64,000 bases of DNA from the NCBI GenBank assembly GCA_022447585.1, contig JAKVAR010000009.1, forward strand, positions 617,133 through 681,132. The letters are read 5' to 3'. This document shows positions 24,951 to 34,108 of this stretch, piece by piece. The notes beneath the pieces are model-generated. The model was given only the letters and a program-made list of their open reading frames with translations. It had not been told where the DNA came from and did not search any database. The first letter of the stretch is position 1, and each line of letters opens with the position of its first letter. This stretch comes from Crocinitomicaceae bacterium (GTDB taxonomy: Bacteria; Bacteroidota; Bacteroidia; Flavobacteriales_D; Crocinitomicaceae). The position numbers and the translations under genes were made by a program.

Positions 24951-26993
24951 TTACAACCCTTCAATTACAAAATCAGTACGTCTATTCTGAGCTCTATTTG
25001 CTGCCGTAGTATTAGCAACTTTAGGCATAGTTTCTCCATATCCTTTTGCCGTCAACCTACTTTTGTCAACACCTAAAGAAACTAAGTAATTTTTAACACT
25101 TTGAGCTCTATCATCTGATAACTCCATATTCTTCGTATCATCGCCAACATCATCCGTATGCCCTTGAATTGCAACTTTAATCGTTGGATTTTCATTCAAG
25201 AAACGCGCAAAACCTTTCAAAATAAACTTTGACTTATTGTTCATTGTAGAGGAGCTTGTAGCATATAAAATGTCATTGATAGTATAAGCTTCCCCAACTT
25301 TAAGTTCCTTCACATTTAGATTTTTTCCGCGAATTGCCACATCCTCTTTTTCGAACTCTTCTTTAGCAATCACCTTAGAGTCAAATGCATGACCTTCTTT
25401 TTTCACGGTAACCATTACATCCTGTTTAGTTTCGGTTTTAACGATTGCCGCATATTTACCATCATCGCCATTAACTTTAACTTCCTGAACTTCGTCCGTT
25501 CCTTCATATGCGATTTCAATCGTTGCATCTTCCACTGGTGATCCAAACTCATCTTTCAACTCGCCCTTTAAAATAGCTACTGATTGCGGTCTGGCCTCTT
25601 CATACAACTCAAAAGAATAAATATTCCAATTACCTCCTACTCTAGAAGAATAATAAGCAACTTCTCCATCAATTGAAACAAACAATCCTAACTCGTCAGA
25701 TTCTGAGTTAATAGGATACCCGATATTCTTAGGTTCAGTCCAACTTCCATTTTCAAAACGCGTATAGAAAATATCTAAACCACCAACGCCCGGCCGCTTT
25801 TTGGTAGATTCAGAAACGAAATACAACGTCTCGCTGTCTTGATGTAAGAAGGGACTTTTATCTTTTCCATCCGTATTAATTTCATCGAATGGTCTTGGTG
25901 ATCCCCACTTTCCATCTGATCCTCTTTCAACAATATAAATATCATTATTACGTGAAGTTGGCCTGCTAACTGTGTAAAACAATGTATTGCCATCAGCAGA
26001 TAAGGAAGGCTGACCTTCCCATCCATTTGGTGTATTAATCTCCTCTCCCATGTTTATCAAGTCAGACCATTGAAAATCGTTTCCACCAGATCCAGACCTT
26101 TCAAAAGTAGTGCTGTATAAATCGCAATTCATATAAGGTTGATCGTAAACCCTTTCTGCCTTGCAAGCACAAATAATCATTTCCTTATTATCTACAGATA
26201 ATGTAGCCGCTCCATAACTTTGTACCGAACCATCATTAAATGGTTTTTTCAAAGGATTTCCACCATCAAAATCAGATTTCATAGTTGGACGAGCCGAAAA
26301 AGTAATTTCTTCTAAAACATTTGATTTAATATCCCCCAAGTTTCTTCTATCCAACTTCCTTGTATAAAATATTAATTCATTATCTGGAGAGATCATTGGA
26401 AAATACTCGTTATTTGAAGTACTCACATTTCTAACCAATTTAGGTTCAAAAGGAACCTTTTCGGACTTAATAGCGATATCTTTTTCTAAATCATCCAATA
26501 CTTCGTTAACATCTGATAATTTTTTAGTGAAATCGTCTGGATAACGATCCGTATCATTATGCTTGTATGCTTTAAATTTCTTAAACCACTCTATCGCCTG
26601 AGGCATATCTTGTTGCGTATAATTAATTACGCCCAGGTAATAAGAAGCATTGGCATGATAGTCATCACATAAATCTAGAGCGATTGCAAACATTTCCTCT
26701 GCCTTTTTAAAACTGCGATCTCCCATCGCCGGATTAGGTTGCGAATCATAATATTTCAGGCCACTATTATAAGCATACATTCCATATTCAAAATAGGCAG
26801 TTGCATTCTCTTCATCCATCTCAATTGCCGCGTTAAAATTTTCTACTGCTGTTCTAGCATCCTTCGCATTTACTGCAGCTGAAATTAGCTTCATTACTTT
26901 TTTTGATGGATCTACGCAAGCCTCTGCTTCCTCTTGAGCAAGGACCACAGTAGTCATAGATAAAAATATAAGGGAGAAGTAAAGTTTAGTCAT
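24951..26993 (-). CDS. OmpA-family protein of PorE architecture (TPR, PD40 propeller, CRD, OmpA)
   Basis: A 680-residue envelope protein. ATG 26993 is chosen because it starts a signal peptide (MTKLYFSLIFLSMTTVVLAQ). Domain order: TPR repeats (about 20-165, NAAIEMDEENATAYFEYGM), a WD40-like PD40 propeller (about 190-450, with PSLSADGNTLFY and FPMISPDNELIFY), a CarboxypepD_reg-like domain (about 470-550) and a C-terminal OmpA domain (about 575-680, IQGHTDDVGDD and LTAKGYGE) that binds peptidoglycan. This is the order described for PorE of the type IX secretion system, which anchors the machine to the cell wall. Several PorE-like paralogs usually occur, so identity as the T9SS subunit is likely, not sure. 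Confidence 0.85.
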   Translation of the reverse strand: MTKLYFSLIFLSMTTVVLAQEEAEACVDPSKKVMKLISAAVNAKDARTAVENFNAAIEMDEENATAYFEYGMYAYNSGLKYYDSQPNPAMGDRSFKKAEEMFAIALDLCDDYHANASYYLGVINYTQQDMPQAIEWFKKFKAYKHNDTDRYPDDFTKKLSDVNEVLDDLEKDIAIKSEKVPFEPKLVRNVSTSNNEYFPMISPDNELIFYTRKLDRRNLGDIKSNVLEEITFSARPTMKSDFDGGNPLKKPFNDGSVQSYGAATLSVDNKEMIICACKAERVYDQPYMNCDLYSTTFERSGSGGNDFQWSDLINMGEEINTPNGWEGQPSLSADGNTLFYTVSRPTSRNNDIYIVERGSDGKWGSPRPFDEINTDGKDKSPFLHQDSETLYFVSESTKKRPGVGGLDIFYTRFENGSWTEPKNIGYPINSESDELGLFVSIDGEVAYYSSRVGGNWNIYSFELYEEARPQSVAILKGELKDEFGSPVEDATIEIAYEGTDEVQEVKVNGDDGKYAAIVKTETKQDVMVTVKKEGHAFDSKVIAKEEFEKEDVAIRGKNLNVKELKVGEAYTINDILYATSSSTMNNKSKFILKGFARFLNENPTIKVAIQGHTDDVGDDTKNMELSDDRAQSVKNYLVSLGVDKSRLTAKGYGETMPKVANTTAANRAQNRRTDFVIEGL

Positions 26994-27194
26994 TTCGTCA
27001 TTTTCAAATTGTGTTTGGCGCAGCATATTCAAATACTATACCTAAATAACATATACCGCTAAAAGCCCGCAAAGGTTACACTTTAGCGTAATTGATTCGA
27101 CTTTCAAAAAATCTTTAAAATCAATCCGTAATAATTCACACACAGTACATTCAATAAGATAGTCCGTTCAATTAAAACCTCAGAAAACTACAGG

Positions 27195-28103
27195 TTATTG
27201 CTTCAATTCCTCCAGTGCCTTATCGAGATTCTCAAATTCAAATTCAAAGCCAGCTTTTAAAAGAACTTCAGGTAAGACAAAACGACTCTTTAGAATCAAC
27301 TCAGTTTCAGTCTTGATTAATCTTGCTCCAAGCTTAAGAATACCAGCAGGCAATGGAATACCAAAACCTCTATTATATGCTAACCTCAACGCTTTCATTA
27401 ACACAACATTCTTCACTGGATTAGGTGCTGCAAGATTAATAGGACCCGCTAATTCTTTATGATTCAAAATGAATAATATCGATTTACAAAAATCATCAAT
27501 ATGAATCCAACTAAACATCTGTTCGCCTGAACCTTGCTTTCCGCCTAAACCAAATTTAACTAGATTAACTAAAGGGTTTAATGCGCCCCCATCATTACCA
27601 AGAACAATAGCAGTTCTAATCGCAACCTGTCTTGTTTCTGATGACGCATAGCTGAAAAAAATTTTTTCCCATTTTTGGCAAACATCAACTGAAAACCCTT
27701 TACCCTCTACTCCGTCCGATTCTGTCATAGGTTCATCCAACGAATGTTTATAAATTGTTGCACTGGAAGCATTTATCCATAACTTAGGTTTTCCTACTGA
27801 ACTTCTAATAGCTTCACCAAGAACTTCAGTAGACTTTAGTCTAGAGTCGTAAATTTCTTGTTTGTTTTTATCGTTATACCTGCAATCGACAGACCGACCT
27901 GCTAGATTAATTATGCAATAAGCATCTTCCAGCTCTTCCTTCCAATCTCCGATGTGCTTGCCATCCCAAATAAGATATCTCACATTATCAAAATCTTCTT
28001 TCTTATTTCTTACAAGACACACAATATCAAAATAACGTTTTAAATAATCGACAAGGTTCCTTCCCATGAAACCATTAGCGGCCGTAATCACAACTTTCTT
28101 CAT
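27195..28103 (-). CDS. TIGR01777-type epimerase (extended SDR family)
   Basis: A 302-residue NAD(P)-binding protein of the YfcH/SulA-like epimerase group. The Rossmann motif VITAANGFMGRNLVDYL is at the N-terminus, INLAGRSVDCRY is a TIGR01777 hallmark, and SSATIYKHS and the C-terminal FVLPEVLLKAGFEFEF are typical. The usual YxxxK is modified. Substrate unknown. It is the last gene of a unit with a DUF393 protein (2 bp upstream) and a GbsR-type regulator, all on the minus strand, so it is probably controlled by the palindromic operators upstream. Confidence 0.92.
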   Translation of the reverse strand: MKKVVITAANGFMGRNLVDYLKRYFDIVCLVRNKKEDFDNVRYLIWDGKHIGDWKEELEDAYCIINLAGRSVDCRYNDKNKQEIYDSRLKSTEVLGEAIRSSVGKPKLWINASSATIYKHSLDEPMTESDGVEGKGFSVDVCQKWEKIFFSYASSETRQVAIRTAIVLGNDGGALNPLVNLVKFGLGGKQGSGEQMFSWIHIDDFCKSILFILNHKELAGPINLAAPNPVKNVVLMKALRLAYNRGFGIPLPAGILKLGARLIKTETELILKSRFVLPEVLLKAGFEFEFENLDKALEELKQ

Positions 28104-28105
28104 AA

Positions 28106-28933
28106 TTATAATGTAAAAACAAGTGGATAAATTAAAATTCTGAATAAAACAAGAGATAAAGTCAGCTTTGAACTTAGACCTAATAATTTCACTCTTCTAC
28201 CGTGCTCAATAATCATACAGCAAACTATAACACCAAAAAAGAATGGTGCCAATAAGGTTGTCTCCAAATTAAAATAACTAAAGACACTCAGAAAGAACTC
28301 AACCCAACCTAACGCAATTGCACCTAACAAACTAATGAAAGCTAAATGTCCTAAATAGGTGAAAATATCAAATTGCCTTAAGCACTTAAAAATTAAAGTT
28401 TGAAATACAAGTTGTGCCATAAACAAAGTAAACTCAAATGAGAAAATACCATTCCATAAATAAGGATTCAATTGAGAATTAAAATAACTCCCCACAAAAA
28501 AATAGGTCATCCCTCCACAAAAACCGATGAAAAATAAGCGCCAAAAAAGACTGAATTTTGGAGTACAAGAGCATGCTGTTTCACATACTGTTGGAGCAAT
28601 AATTTTTCGATTGAAACTTATAAATCGATAGCACAATTGAAGCACCCAATAAATAGGAAAGAAATTACCAATGAATGGAATCACGCTCCATTTCGTTCCT
28701 AAAACTTTTAGCATACTATCAATGCCATAAAGCGTTTCCTCCCCTATTGATATTAATGCTATTTCAGACTTCGCTCTTTCGCGATCAAACAATAAATCAG
28801 TATTATTTGCTACTTTCTGATATGAAACTCGAGATTCACTCGCGATAAAATTAAATTTCACAAACATTCTTGTATACCAATTACATAAAGGACAATTCTC
28901 ATCGTAAAGTAAATATTGCTGTTTAGCTACCAT
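28106..28933 (-). CDS. DCC1-like (DUF393) thiol-disulfide protein with membrane domain
   Basis: A 275-residue protein. An N-terminal DUF393 thioredoxin-like domain contains YDENCPLCNWY with the CPLC redox pair (Cys14, Cys17). A C-terminal region of about four to five membrane segments (about 125-270) follows. A second cysteine cluster, CETACSCTP, lies between the two parts. The true start is ATG 28933; the TTG eight codons upstream lies inside a 24-bp palindrome and is rejected. Partner genes are the regulator and epimerase. The substrate is unknown; a membrane-linked redox role is inferred. Confidence 0.85.
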   Translation of the reverse strand: MVAKQQYLLYDENCPLCNWYTRMFVKFNFIASESRVSYQKVANNTDLLFDRERAKSEIALISIGEETLYGIDSMLKVLGTKWSVIPFIGNFFPIYWVLQLCYRFISFNRKIIAPTVCETACSCTPKFSLFWRLFFIGFCGGMTYFFVGSYFNSQLNPYLWNGIFSFEFTLFMAQLVFQTLIFKCLRQFDIFTYLGHLAFISLLGAIALGWVEFFLSVFSYFNLETTLLAPFFFGVIVCCMIIEHGRRVKLLGLSSKLTLSLVLFRILIYPLVFTL

Positions 28934-28948
28934 AGTACATAGTTTTAC

Positions 28949-28972
28949 TACTTTCAATAATTATTGAAAGTA
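28949..28972. promoter_or_regulatory. 24-bp perfect palindrome, operator 2 of the GbsR-type regulon
   Basis: A perfect palindrome centred between 28960 and 28961 (half-site TACTTTCAATAA). It lies 15 bp upstream of the DUF393 ATG and 15 bp downstream of the regulator stop. The same 24 bp forms the core of the longer palindrome at 29493-29536, so both are probably bound by the regulator encoded between them. Confidence 0.75.
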
Positions 28973-28987
28973 CATGTCATTTTTTTT

Positions 28988-29488
28988 TTATTTCAGTAAT
29001 CGAATAATAGAACCAAAAAACGCACTCTCTTCTGCTCTCATTAGAGAATCACTAACCCTATCCATTCTACCAACTAACCTTTCAATATCTGTTAATACAT
29101 TGACAAAAGACGCTGAATCTTCTGATTTAATTTCTACATTAGACAATTTTGATAGGTGAAATTTTAGTGGTTCAATTTCTCTTCTCTTTCTTTCTTTTGC
29201 GATGCGCTTCATTACCTCCCACATATCCTTTTCAGCTTCAAAATATTCTTTTCGATCACCTGTTTTCGAAACCTTATAAATAAGATTCCAAACCATCAGT
29301 TCTCGTAGGTTCATATTAGCACTTCCTCGAGAAATGGATAGTTCATCCATAATCTGATCTGTATCCAATGCATTTTTGGAGGTTAAAAGTAAAGCATGGA
29401 CCTGTGCCATCGTTTTTTTGATTCCCCATTGGGACCCAAAATTCCCCCATAATTGTACAAATTCCCTTTTCGCTTCTATCAACTCCAT
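28988..29488 (-). CDS. GbsR/MarR-family transcriptional regulator
   Basis: A 166-residue winged-helix protein of the GbsR-like (COG1510) group. The N-terminal FVQLWGNFGSQWGI and the HTH segment LDTDQIMDELSISRGSAN, followed by LRELMVWNLIYKV and the wing SKTGDRKEYFEA, match. A C-terminal helical dimerisation region follows. ATG 29488 is used; the TTG two codons upstream is rejected. A -7 box TATATTTG ends 3 bp before the ATG, so the message may be leaderless, and the box overlaps a 44-bp palindrome, which points to autorepression. A matching palindrome precedes the next gene. Confidence 0.88.
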   Translation of the reverse strand: MELIEAKREFVQLWGNFGSQWGIKKTMAQVHALLLTSKNALDTDQIMDELSISRGSANMNLRELMVWNLIYKVSKTGDRKEYFEAEKDMWEVMKRIAKERKRREIEPLKFHLSKLSNVEIKSEDSASFVNVLTDIERLVGRMDRVSDSLMRAEESAFFGSIIRLLK

Positions 29489-29491
29489 ATT

Positions 29492-29499
29492 CAAATATA
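29492..29499 (-). promoter_or_regulatory. -7 element of the regulator gene, overlapping its operator
   Basis: The minus strand reads TATATTTG, a full -7 match, ending 3 bp before ATG 29488. It overlaps the left end of the palindrome, so occupancy there would block transcription. Confidence 0.55.
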
Positions 29500-29536
29500 C
29501 AATACTTTCAATAATTATTGAAAGTATTGTATATTT
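29493..29536. promoter_or_regulatory. 44-bp perfect palindrome, operator 1 of the GbsR-type regulon
   Basis: Every base from 29493 to 29514 pairs with its partner in 29515-29536, with no mismatch and no spacer. The central 24 bp equals the palindrome at 28949-28972. It lies between the regulator and the divergent VPS10-like gene, 93 bp before the latter's ATG, so it could influence both. Confidence 0.8.
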
Positions 29537-29628
29537 TATTTTCCATTTATCAGGATTTCAAGGGATTTTAAATAATAAATATCCAGATATAATTGATTTT
29601 CGGTAAATTCAACCTTCAAATTAGTACT

Positions 29629-32600
29629 ATGAAAAAACTGACAACAATGTTCCTTGCCCTATGTATAGGAACAACATTATTTGCTCAAAAGAAAAAATCG
29701 ACGGAGAGTTCAACAATAGAAGCTTCTACCGTTTCTAGTCTCAAATTTCGGCTTGTTGGTCCGGCCCTAACTTCAGGTAGAATCGCTGATATTGCCGTGA
29801 ATCCTAATAATCATAACACGTGGTACGTAGCAGCTGCATCTGGAGGTGTATGGAAAACTACAAACCATGGAACTACCTTCTCTCCAATTTTTGATAACTA
29901 CGGATCCTATTCAATTGGTTGCGTAACATTAGCACCAACAAACTCCAATATAGTATGGGTTGGGACAGGTGAAAACAACAATCAACGTTCTGTAGCCTAT
30001 GGAGATGGCGTTTATAAATCAGTTGATGGCGGGAAGTCGTTCAAAAACATGGGGCTTAAAACATCTGAGCATATCGGAAAAATTATAGTTCACCCTAAAG
30101 ATGAAAACACAGTATGGGTTGCTGCCTATGGACCAGTTTGGAGCAAAGGTGGGGAACGGGGAGTATACAAATCAACTGACGGCGGAGAAACTTGGAAAAA
30201 CACCTTAGAGATTTCAGAGCATACTGGAATTGCTGAAATTGCAATTGATCCGAACAATTCAAATATACTCTACGCATCTGCTCACCAAAGAAGAAGACGT
30301 GAATGGACCTATATTGGTGGTGGACCGGAATCAGGGTTATATAAATCAATTGACGGTGGTGAAACATGGAAAGAAATAAATTCAGGGTTGCCCAAAGGTG
30401 AAATGGGAAGAATTGGAATTGCTGTTTCACCAGTAAATTCTGATTACGTCTATGCGATCGTTGAAGCTCGCGGAGATCAATCAGGTTTTTTCCGATCTAC
30501 CAATAGAGGTGAATCTTGGTCAAAAATGTCTAGCTACAAAACAAGTGGTAACTATTACCAAGAAATCATCTGTGACTTGACTAATGTGGACAAAGTATTT
30601 TCAATGAATACATGGTTACATCATACTGAAGATGGAGGTAAAACCTTCAAAAAAACAGGTGAAACAAGTAAACATGTTGATAATCATTGTATATGGATTG
30701 ATCCAAATAGTCCTGATCATTGGATCGTTGGATGTGACGGTGGTATTTATGAAACATATAACCATGCTCAAGATTGGAAGTACTATAGTAATCTTCCGAT
30801 TATACAATTCTACAAGGTTGCAACAGATAACGACACCCCATTTTACAATATATACGGAGGAACTCAAGACAACAACTCAATGGGAGGACCTTCTGCATCT
30901 ATCAATAATGCAGGTATTCTAAATTCTGATTGGTTTATCACGAATGGCGGTGATGGATTCGAATCTGCAATTGATCCAACTAATCCTAATATTGCCTATG
31001 CTCAAGCTCAATACGGATGGTTAGTTCGTTATGATAAAACATCGGGAGAGCGAACTCCGATTCAACCAATGCCAGGTAAAGATGAGGCGGGATACCGCTG
31101 GAATTGGGATGCACCTCTTTTAATTTCTCCTCACGATAACAAAACACTATACTTCTGTGCAAACAAAGTTTTTAAAAGTACAAACCGTGGAGACGATTGG
31201 GAAACGGTAAGTCCAGATTTATCGCAACAAATTGACAGAAACACATTACCTGTAATGGACCAGGTTTGGTCCATTGATGCAGTAATGAAAAATAAGTCAA
31301 CTACAATTTACGGCAACATAGTTGCTTTTGATGAATCTCCGGTCACACAAGGAATTCTTTATGCAGGAACAGATGACGGATTAATTCAAACCTCTGCAAA
31401 TGGCGGTAATTCTTGGTCAAAAGTAAGTTCTTTCCCAGGTGTACCCTCTAATACAAGAGTAAATATGATTTCTGCTAGTTTACATGATGAAAACGTAGTT
31501 TTTGCAACGTTGAATAATCATCGTTCTGGAGATTTCAAACCATACATTTTAAAGAGTTCAGATAAAGGAAAGACTTGGAAATCAATTTCAGGAAACCTTC
31601 CAGAAGCTGGGGCTGCCTTTGCTATTCGTCAAGATCATGTTAATCCTGATTTACTATTTGCTGGAACAGAGTTCGGTTGCTATTTTTCTAATGATGGAGG
31701 AACAAACTGGACTAAATTAGCTGGATTACCAACAATAGCTGTTTATGACATTGATATTCAACAAAGAGAAAGCGATTTAGTTGTTGCAACTTTTGGTCGT
31801 GGTTTTTATGTATTAGACAATTACTCACCATTAAGAACAATTACAACAGAAACATTAAATAAAGAAGCTAATCTTTTCCCTGTGAAAGATGCATTACTTT
31901 ACATCCCTTCCGCTCCTTTAGGGTTAAGAGGTACTGGGTCTCAAGGTGCCAACCTATGGAATGCTGATAACCCATCCTTTGGTGCAACTTTTACGCTTTA
32001 CCTTAAAGAAACAGAATCGACGTTAAAATCAAAGAGACAGAAAAAAGAAAAAGAACAAGAGAAAAACAAAGAAGCTGTTGAGTACCCTTCATTCGATGAC
32101 TTAAGAGCTGAAAAGAACGAATCGAAAACTCAGTTAATCTGGATTATTAGAAATTCACAAGGAGAAGAAATCAGAAGAATGACCTCTACTCCGTCAAAAG
32201 GAATTTCTAGAATGAACTGGGATCTAAGAAAAGAGACAACTTCACCAGTTAAGATAAACAAGCCTAAACCAGGAAGATATTCAAGTGCTGATGTAGGATT
32301 CCTTGTTACCCCAGGAACATACTCTGTAGAAGTACTATCTATAAAAGGTGATGTCATTGAAAATTTAATATCGAAAACAGATTTCAATGTTGTTGGTTTA
32401 AACAACCAAACTCTAATTGCGACAAACACCAAAGAGCTTGATAAATTCAGAGCTGAAGTAGCTGAAACGCAAAGGTCAATTGGTGGTGCAAGTAAAATGA
32501 TTGGAGAAATCGAAGACAAATTAAAACTGTATAATCATGCAATTAAGACTTATCCGAATGCTGATTTAACATTGCTGGCTCAAACTAAAGAAATCAAAAC

Positions 32601-32898
32601 AATATTAGATGAGTGTAAGCTCATGCTTTGGGGAGATGGATTAAAACGTTCTCATGAATTTGAAACAGCCCCAAGCATTATGAACAGAATTGGTATAGTT
32701 GAATACCAACTTTCGACAAATACTACGGGCGTTACAAACACACAACGTAAAAATAAGGCCATTGCCGAGGAGGAGTATGCTGAATTTCGAATTCTCTTAG
32801 ATAATGCAATTGTTAAATTAAGATCTATAGAAGCTAAACTAGCAAAGCAGAATATACCTTATATAAAAGGTAAAGACGAAAATTGGAAAGAAAACTAA
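29629..32898 (+). CDS. large secreted VPS10/BNR-repeat propeller protein
   Basis: A 1089-residue exported protein. ATG 29629 is used since it begins the signal peptide (MKKLTTMFLALCIGTTLFAQ). Many VPS10/sortilin-like or Asp-box repeats follow, for example SVDGGKSF, STDGGETW, SIDGGETW, STNRGESW, SANGGNSW, SSDKGKTW and SNDGGTNW, forming one or two large propellers (about 30-740). A Lys/Glu-rich linker (about 800-830) leads to a beta domain (RNSQGEEIRRMTS) and a helical C-terminal region. Such proteins are often labelled glycosyl hydrolase, but I see no catalytic residues to back this. No T9SS sorting domain is obvious. It is divergent from the GbsR-type regulator. Confidence 0.85.
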   Translation: MKKLTTMFLALCIGTTLFAQKKKSTESSTIEASTVSSLKFRLVGPALTSGRIADIAVNPNNHNTWYVAAASGGVWKTTNHGTTFSPIFDNYGSYSIGCVTLAPTNSNIVWVGTGENNNQRSVAYGDGVYKSVDGGKSFKNMGLKTSEHIGKIIVHPKDENTVWVAAYGPVWSKGGERGVYKSTDGGETWKNTLEISEHTGIAEIAIDPNNSNILYASAHQRRRREWTYIGGGPESGLYKSIDGGETWKEINSGLPKGEMGRIGIAVSPVNSDYVYAIVEARGDQSGFFRSTNRGESWSKMSSYKTSGNYYQEIICDLTNVDKVFSMNTWLHHTEDGGKTFKKTGETSKHVDNHCIWIDPNSPDHWIVGCDGGIYETYNHAQDWKYYSNLPIIQFYKVATDNDTPFYNIYGGTQDNNSMGGPSASINNAGILNSDWFITNGGDGFESAIDPTNPNIAYAQAQYGWLVRYDKTSGERTPIQPMPGKDEAGYRWNWDAPLLISPHDNKTLYFCANKVFKSTNRGDDWETVSPDLSQQIDRNTLPVMDQVWSIDAVMKNKSTTIYGNIVAFDESPVTQGILYAGTDDGLIQTSANGGNSWSKVSSFPGVPSNTRVNMISASLHDENVVFATLNNHRSGDFKPYILKSSDKGKTWKSISGNLPEAGAAFAIRQDHVNPDLLFAGTEFGCYFSNDGGTNWTKLAGLPTIAVYDIDIQQRESDLVVATFGRGFYVLDNYSPLRTITTETLNKEANLFPVKDALLYIPSAPLGLRGTGSQGANLWNADNPSFGATFTLYLKETESTLKSKRQKKEKEQEKNKEAVEYPSFDDLRAEKNESKTQLIWIIRNSQGEEIRRMTSTPSKGISRMNWDLRKETTSPVKINKPKPGRYSSADVGFLVTPGTYSVEVLSIKGDVIENLISKTDFNVVGLNNQTLIATNTKELDKFRAEVAETQRSIGGASKMIGEIEDKLKLYNHAIKTYPNADLTLLAQTKEIKTILDECKLMLWGDGLKRSHEFETAPSIMNRIGIVEYQLSTNTTGVTNTQRKNKAIAEEEYAEFRILLDNAIVKLRSIEAKLAKQNIPYIKGKDENWKEN

Positions 32899-32914
32899 AC
32901 TTCATTTCACTATG

Positions 32915-32943
32915 AAAAGGGCGCTATTTTAGCGTCCTTTTTT
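32915..32943 (+). terminator. terminator of the VPS10-like gene
   Basis: Stem AAAAGGGCGCTA/TAGCGTCCTTTT (12 pairs, one G-U) with a 3-nt loop and a T-tract, 17 bp after the stop codon. Confidence 0.92.
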
Positions 32944-33064
32944 CGTATATTTTAACCAATTCACAAAACTAAATTCAACAAGTGGGTTTTTCTGCACAGA
33001 ATATAGAGTTATACATAAATACCATATTCCTCACCCGATAAATATACAATTGTATATTCCTCAG

Positions 33065-33901
33065 TCATAATATAAAACCTAATTTGATCGCTCCCAGCAT
33101 CATTTTCTCCTTATAGAGAAACTCTTTAACTCTTTTTTCTCCAGCTGCGTAGGACGCTTCAAAACCAAATCCAAACCTATTTTTCATCCAGATTGAAGTA
33201 ATAGAGACCATACCTGTCGGTATCAACTTTTGATGATAACCTAAAGTCCCAATAAATTGCAATCCAAAATTAGTGTCTAACTCATAACACCAATGTTTAT
33301 TCTTTAAATCAAATAAACTAATTGTCCCAATTTGACCAACGCCAATTAAAGCTATAGTGTAATTAATTGACTTATTAATACCTAAACGCAATATAGTTAT
33401 CGTTACATCATGTTTTGACTTCTCCCTTTCCTTCAAGATCCATCTATAATTAAACACCAAACCATAATGAAACGCATGAATATCTTTTCTGGAAACTCCA
33501 TCTGGTCCCCAAATAGCTTGATTAATATTATCCGAACCATATCCGCCTACCCGATCAATAAAAGAATAACCTAATGTTGAATTAAGAATGAAGCCACTAG
33601 AATTTGGCAAATCCTTCTCCTCTTCACTAAACTTTCAACTATGACTTGATGATGGAATTGCATTTTTCGAGTTGTCAAAAGCATCAATTAATCCATCAGC
33701 ATATCGAATTTCAGCGATTTCAATTCTCATCAAAGTTCTGATTGGTCCATCTGGATATTCAAGCCTGAAGTCCTGAACCTCAAATTCACTTATATTATTT
33801 ACTATAGCAACATGAATATGGCCATCCCTTCTAACAACAGTATCTTAACTATTTAATACAAAAAATAAGAAAGAAGCAACTATGGTAAGTACATATTTCA
33901 T
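33065..33901 (-). pseudogene. outer-membrane/secreted protein gene with two in-frame stops
   Basis: A single unbroken frame of 278 codons runs from ATG 33901 to 33065, except for TAA at codon 19 (33845-33847) and TGA at codon 89 (33635-33637). It begins with a signal peptide (MKYVLTIVASFLFFVLNS). Next come DTVVRRDGHIHVAIVNN and LEYPDGPIRTLMRIEIAEI plus RYADG, which resemble a common Bacteroidota N-terminal domain, then a beta-rich segment ending GAIKLGFIL. No frameshift is needed. A CAA-to-TAA change at codon 19 would restore the usual Gln after the signal peptide. The 181-codon 3' part alone has only a TTG start and no export signal, so I treat the gene as inactivated. Confidence 0.75.
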
Positions 33902-34066
33902 AGCTTTTCTTAAAAAGATGAATAGTGAATATAATTAATAGATTTCCTCATTTAAATTAAGTTGGGTAATTCACTTCCCTTTCTGTTCTTTTCTTAAAAA
34001 GAAATTTGATAACTCTTAATACCGTAATTTCCCCCTCAAAATAAGGATCAGTTTTAAGCATATAGT

Positions 34067-34096
34067 TTGATATCTTAATTAAATAGAATATCTTTA
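34067..34096 (+). promoter_or_regulatory. promoter of the NPSFEE-domain protein gene
   Basis: TTG at 34067-34069, a 19-bp spacer and TATCTTTA at 34089-34096 (7 of 8), 12 bp before ATG 34109. Confidence 0.55.
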
Positions 34097-34108
34097 AACT
34101 CCCCGAGC

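Noticed and set aside
28933-28957. TTG start of the DUF393 gene at 28957
   Set aside because: It falls inside the operator palindrome, and an ATG eight codons downstream gives the normal domain start.
33065-33610. Separate 181-codon gene starting at a TTG
   Set aside because: The frame continues upstream through coherent protein sequence to an ATG with a signal peptide, so it is the 3' part of an interrupted gene.
33065-33901. Stop-codon recoding (TGA/TAA read as sense)
   Set aside because: TGA and TAA both end intact genes elsewhere in the window, and no special structure such as a SECIS-like hairpin is visible.
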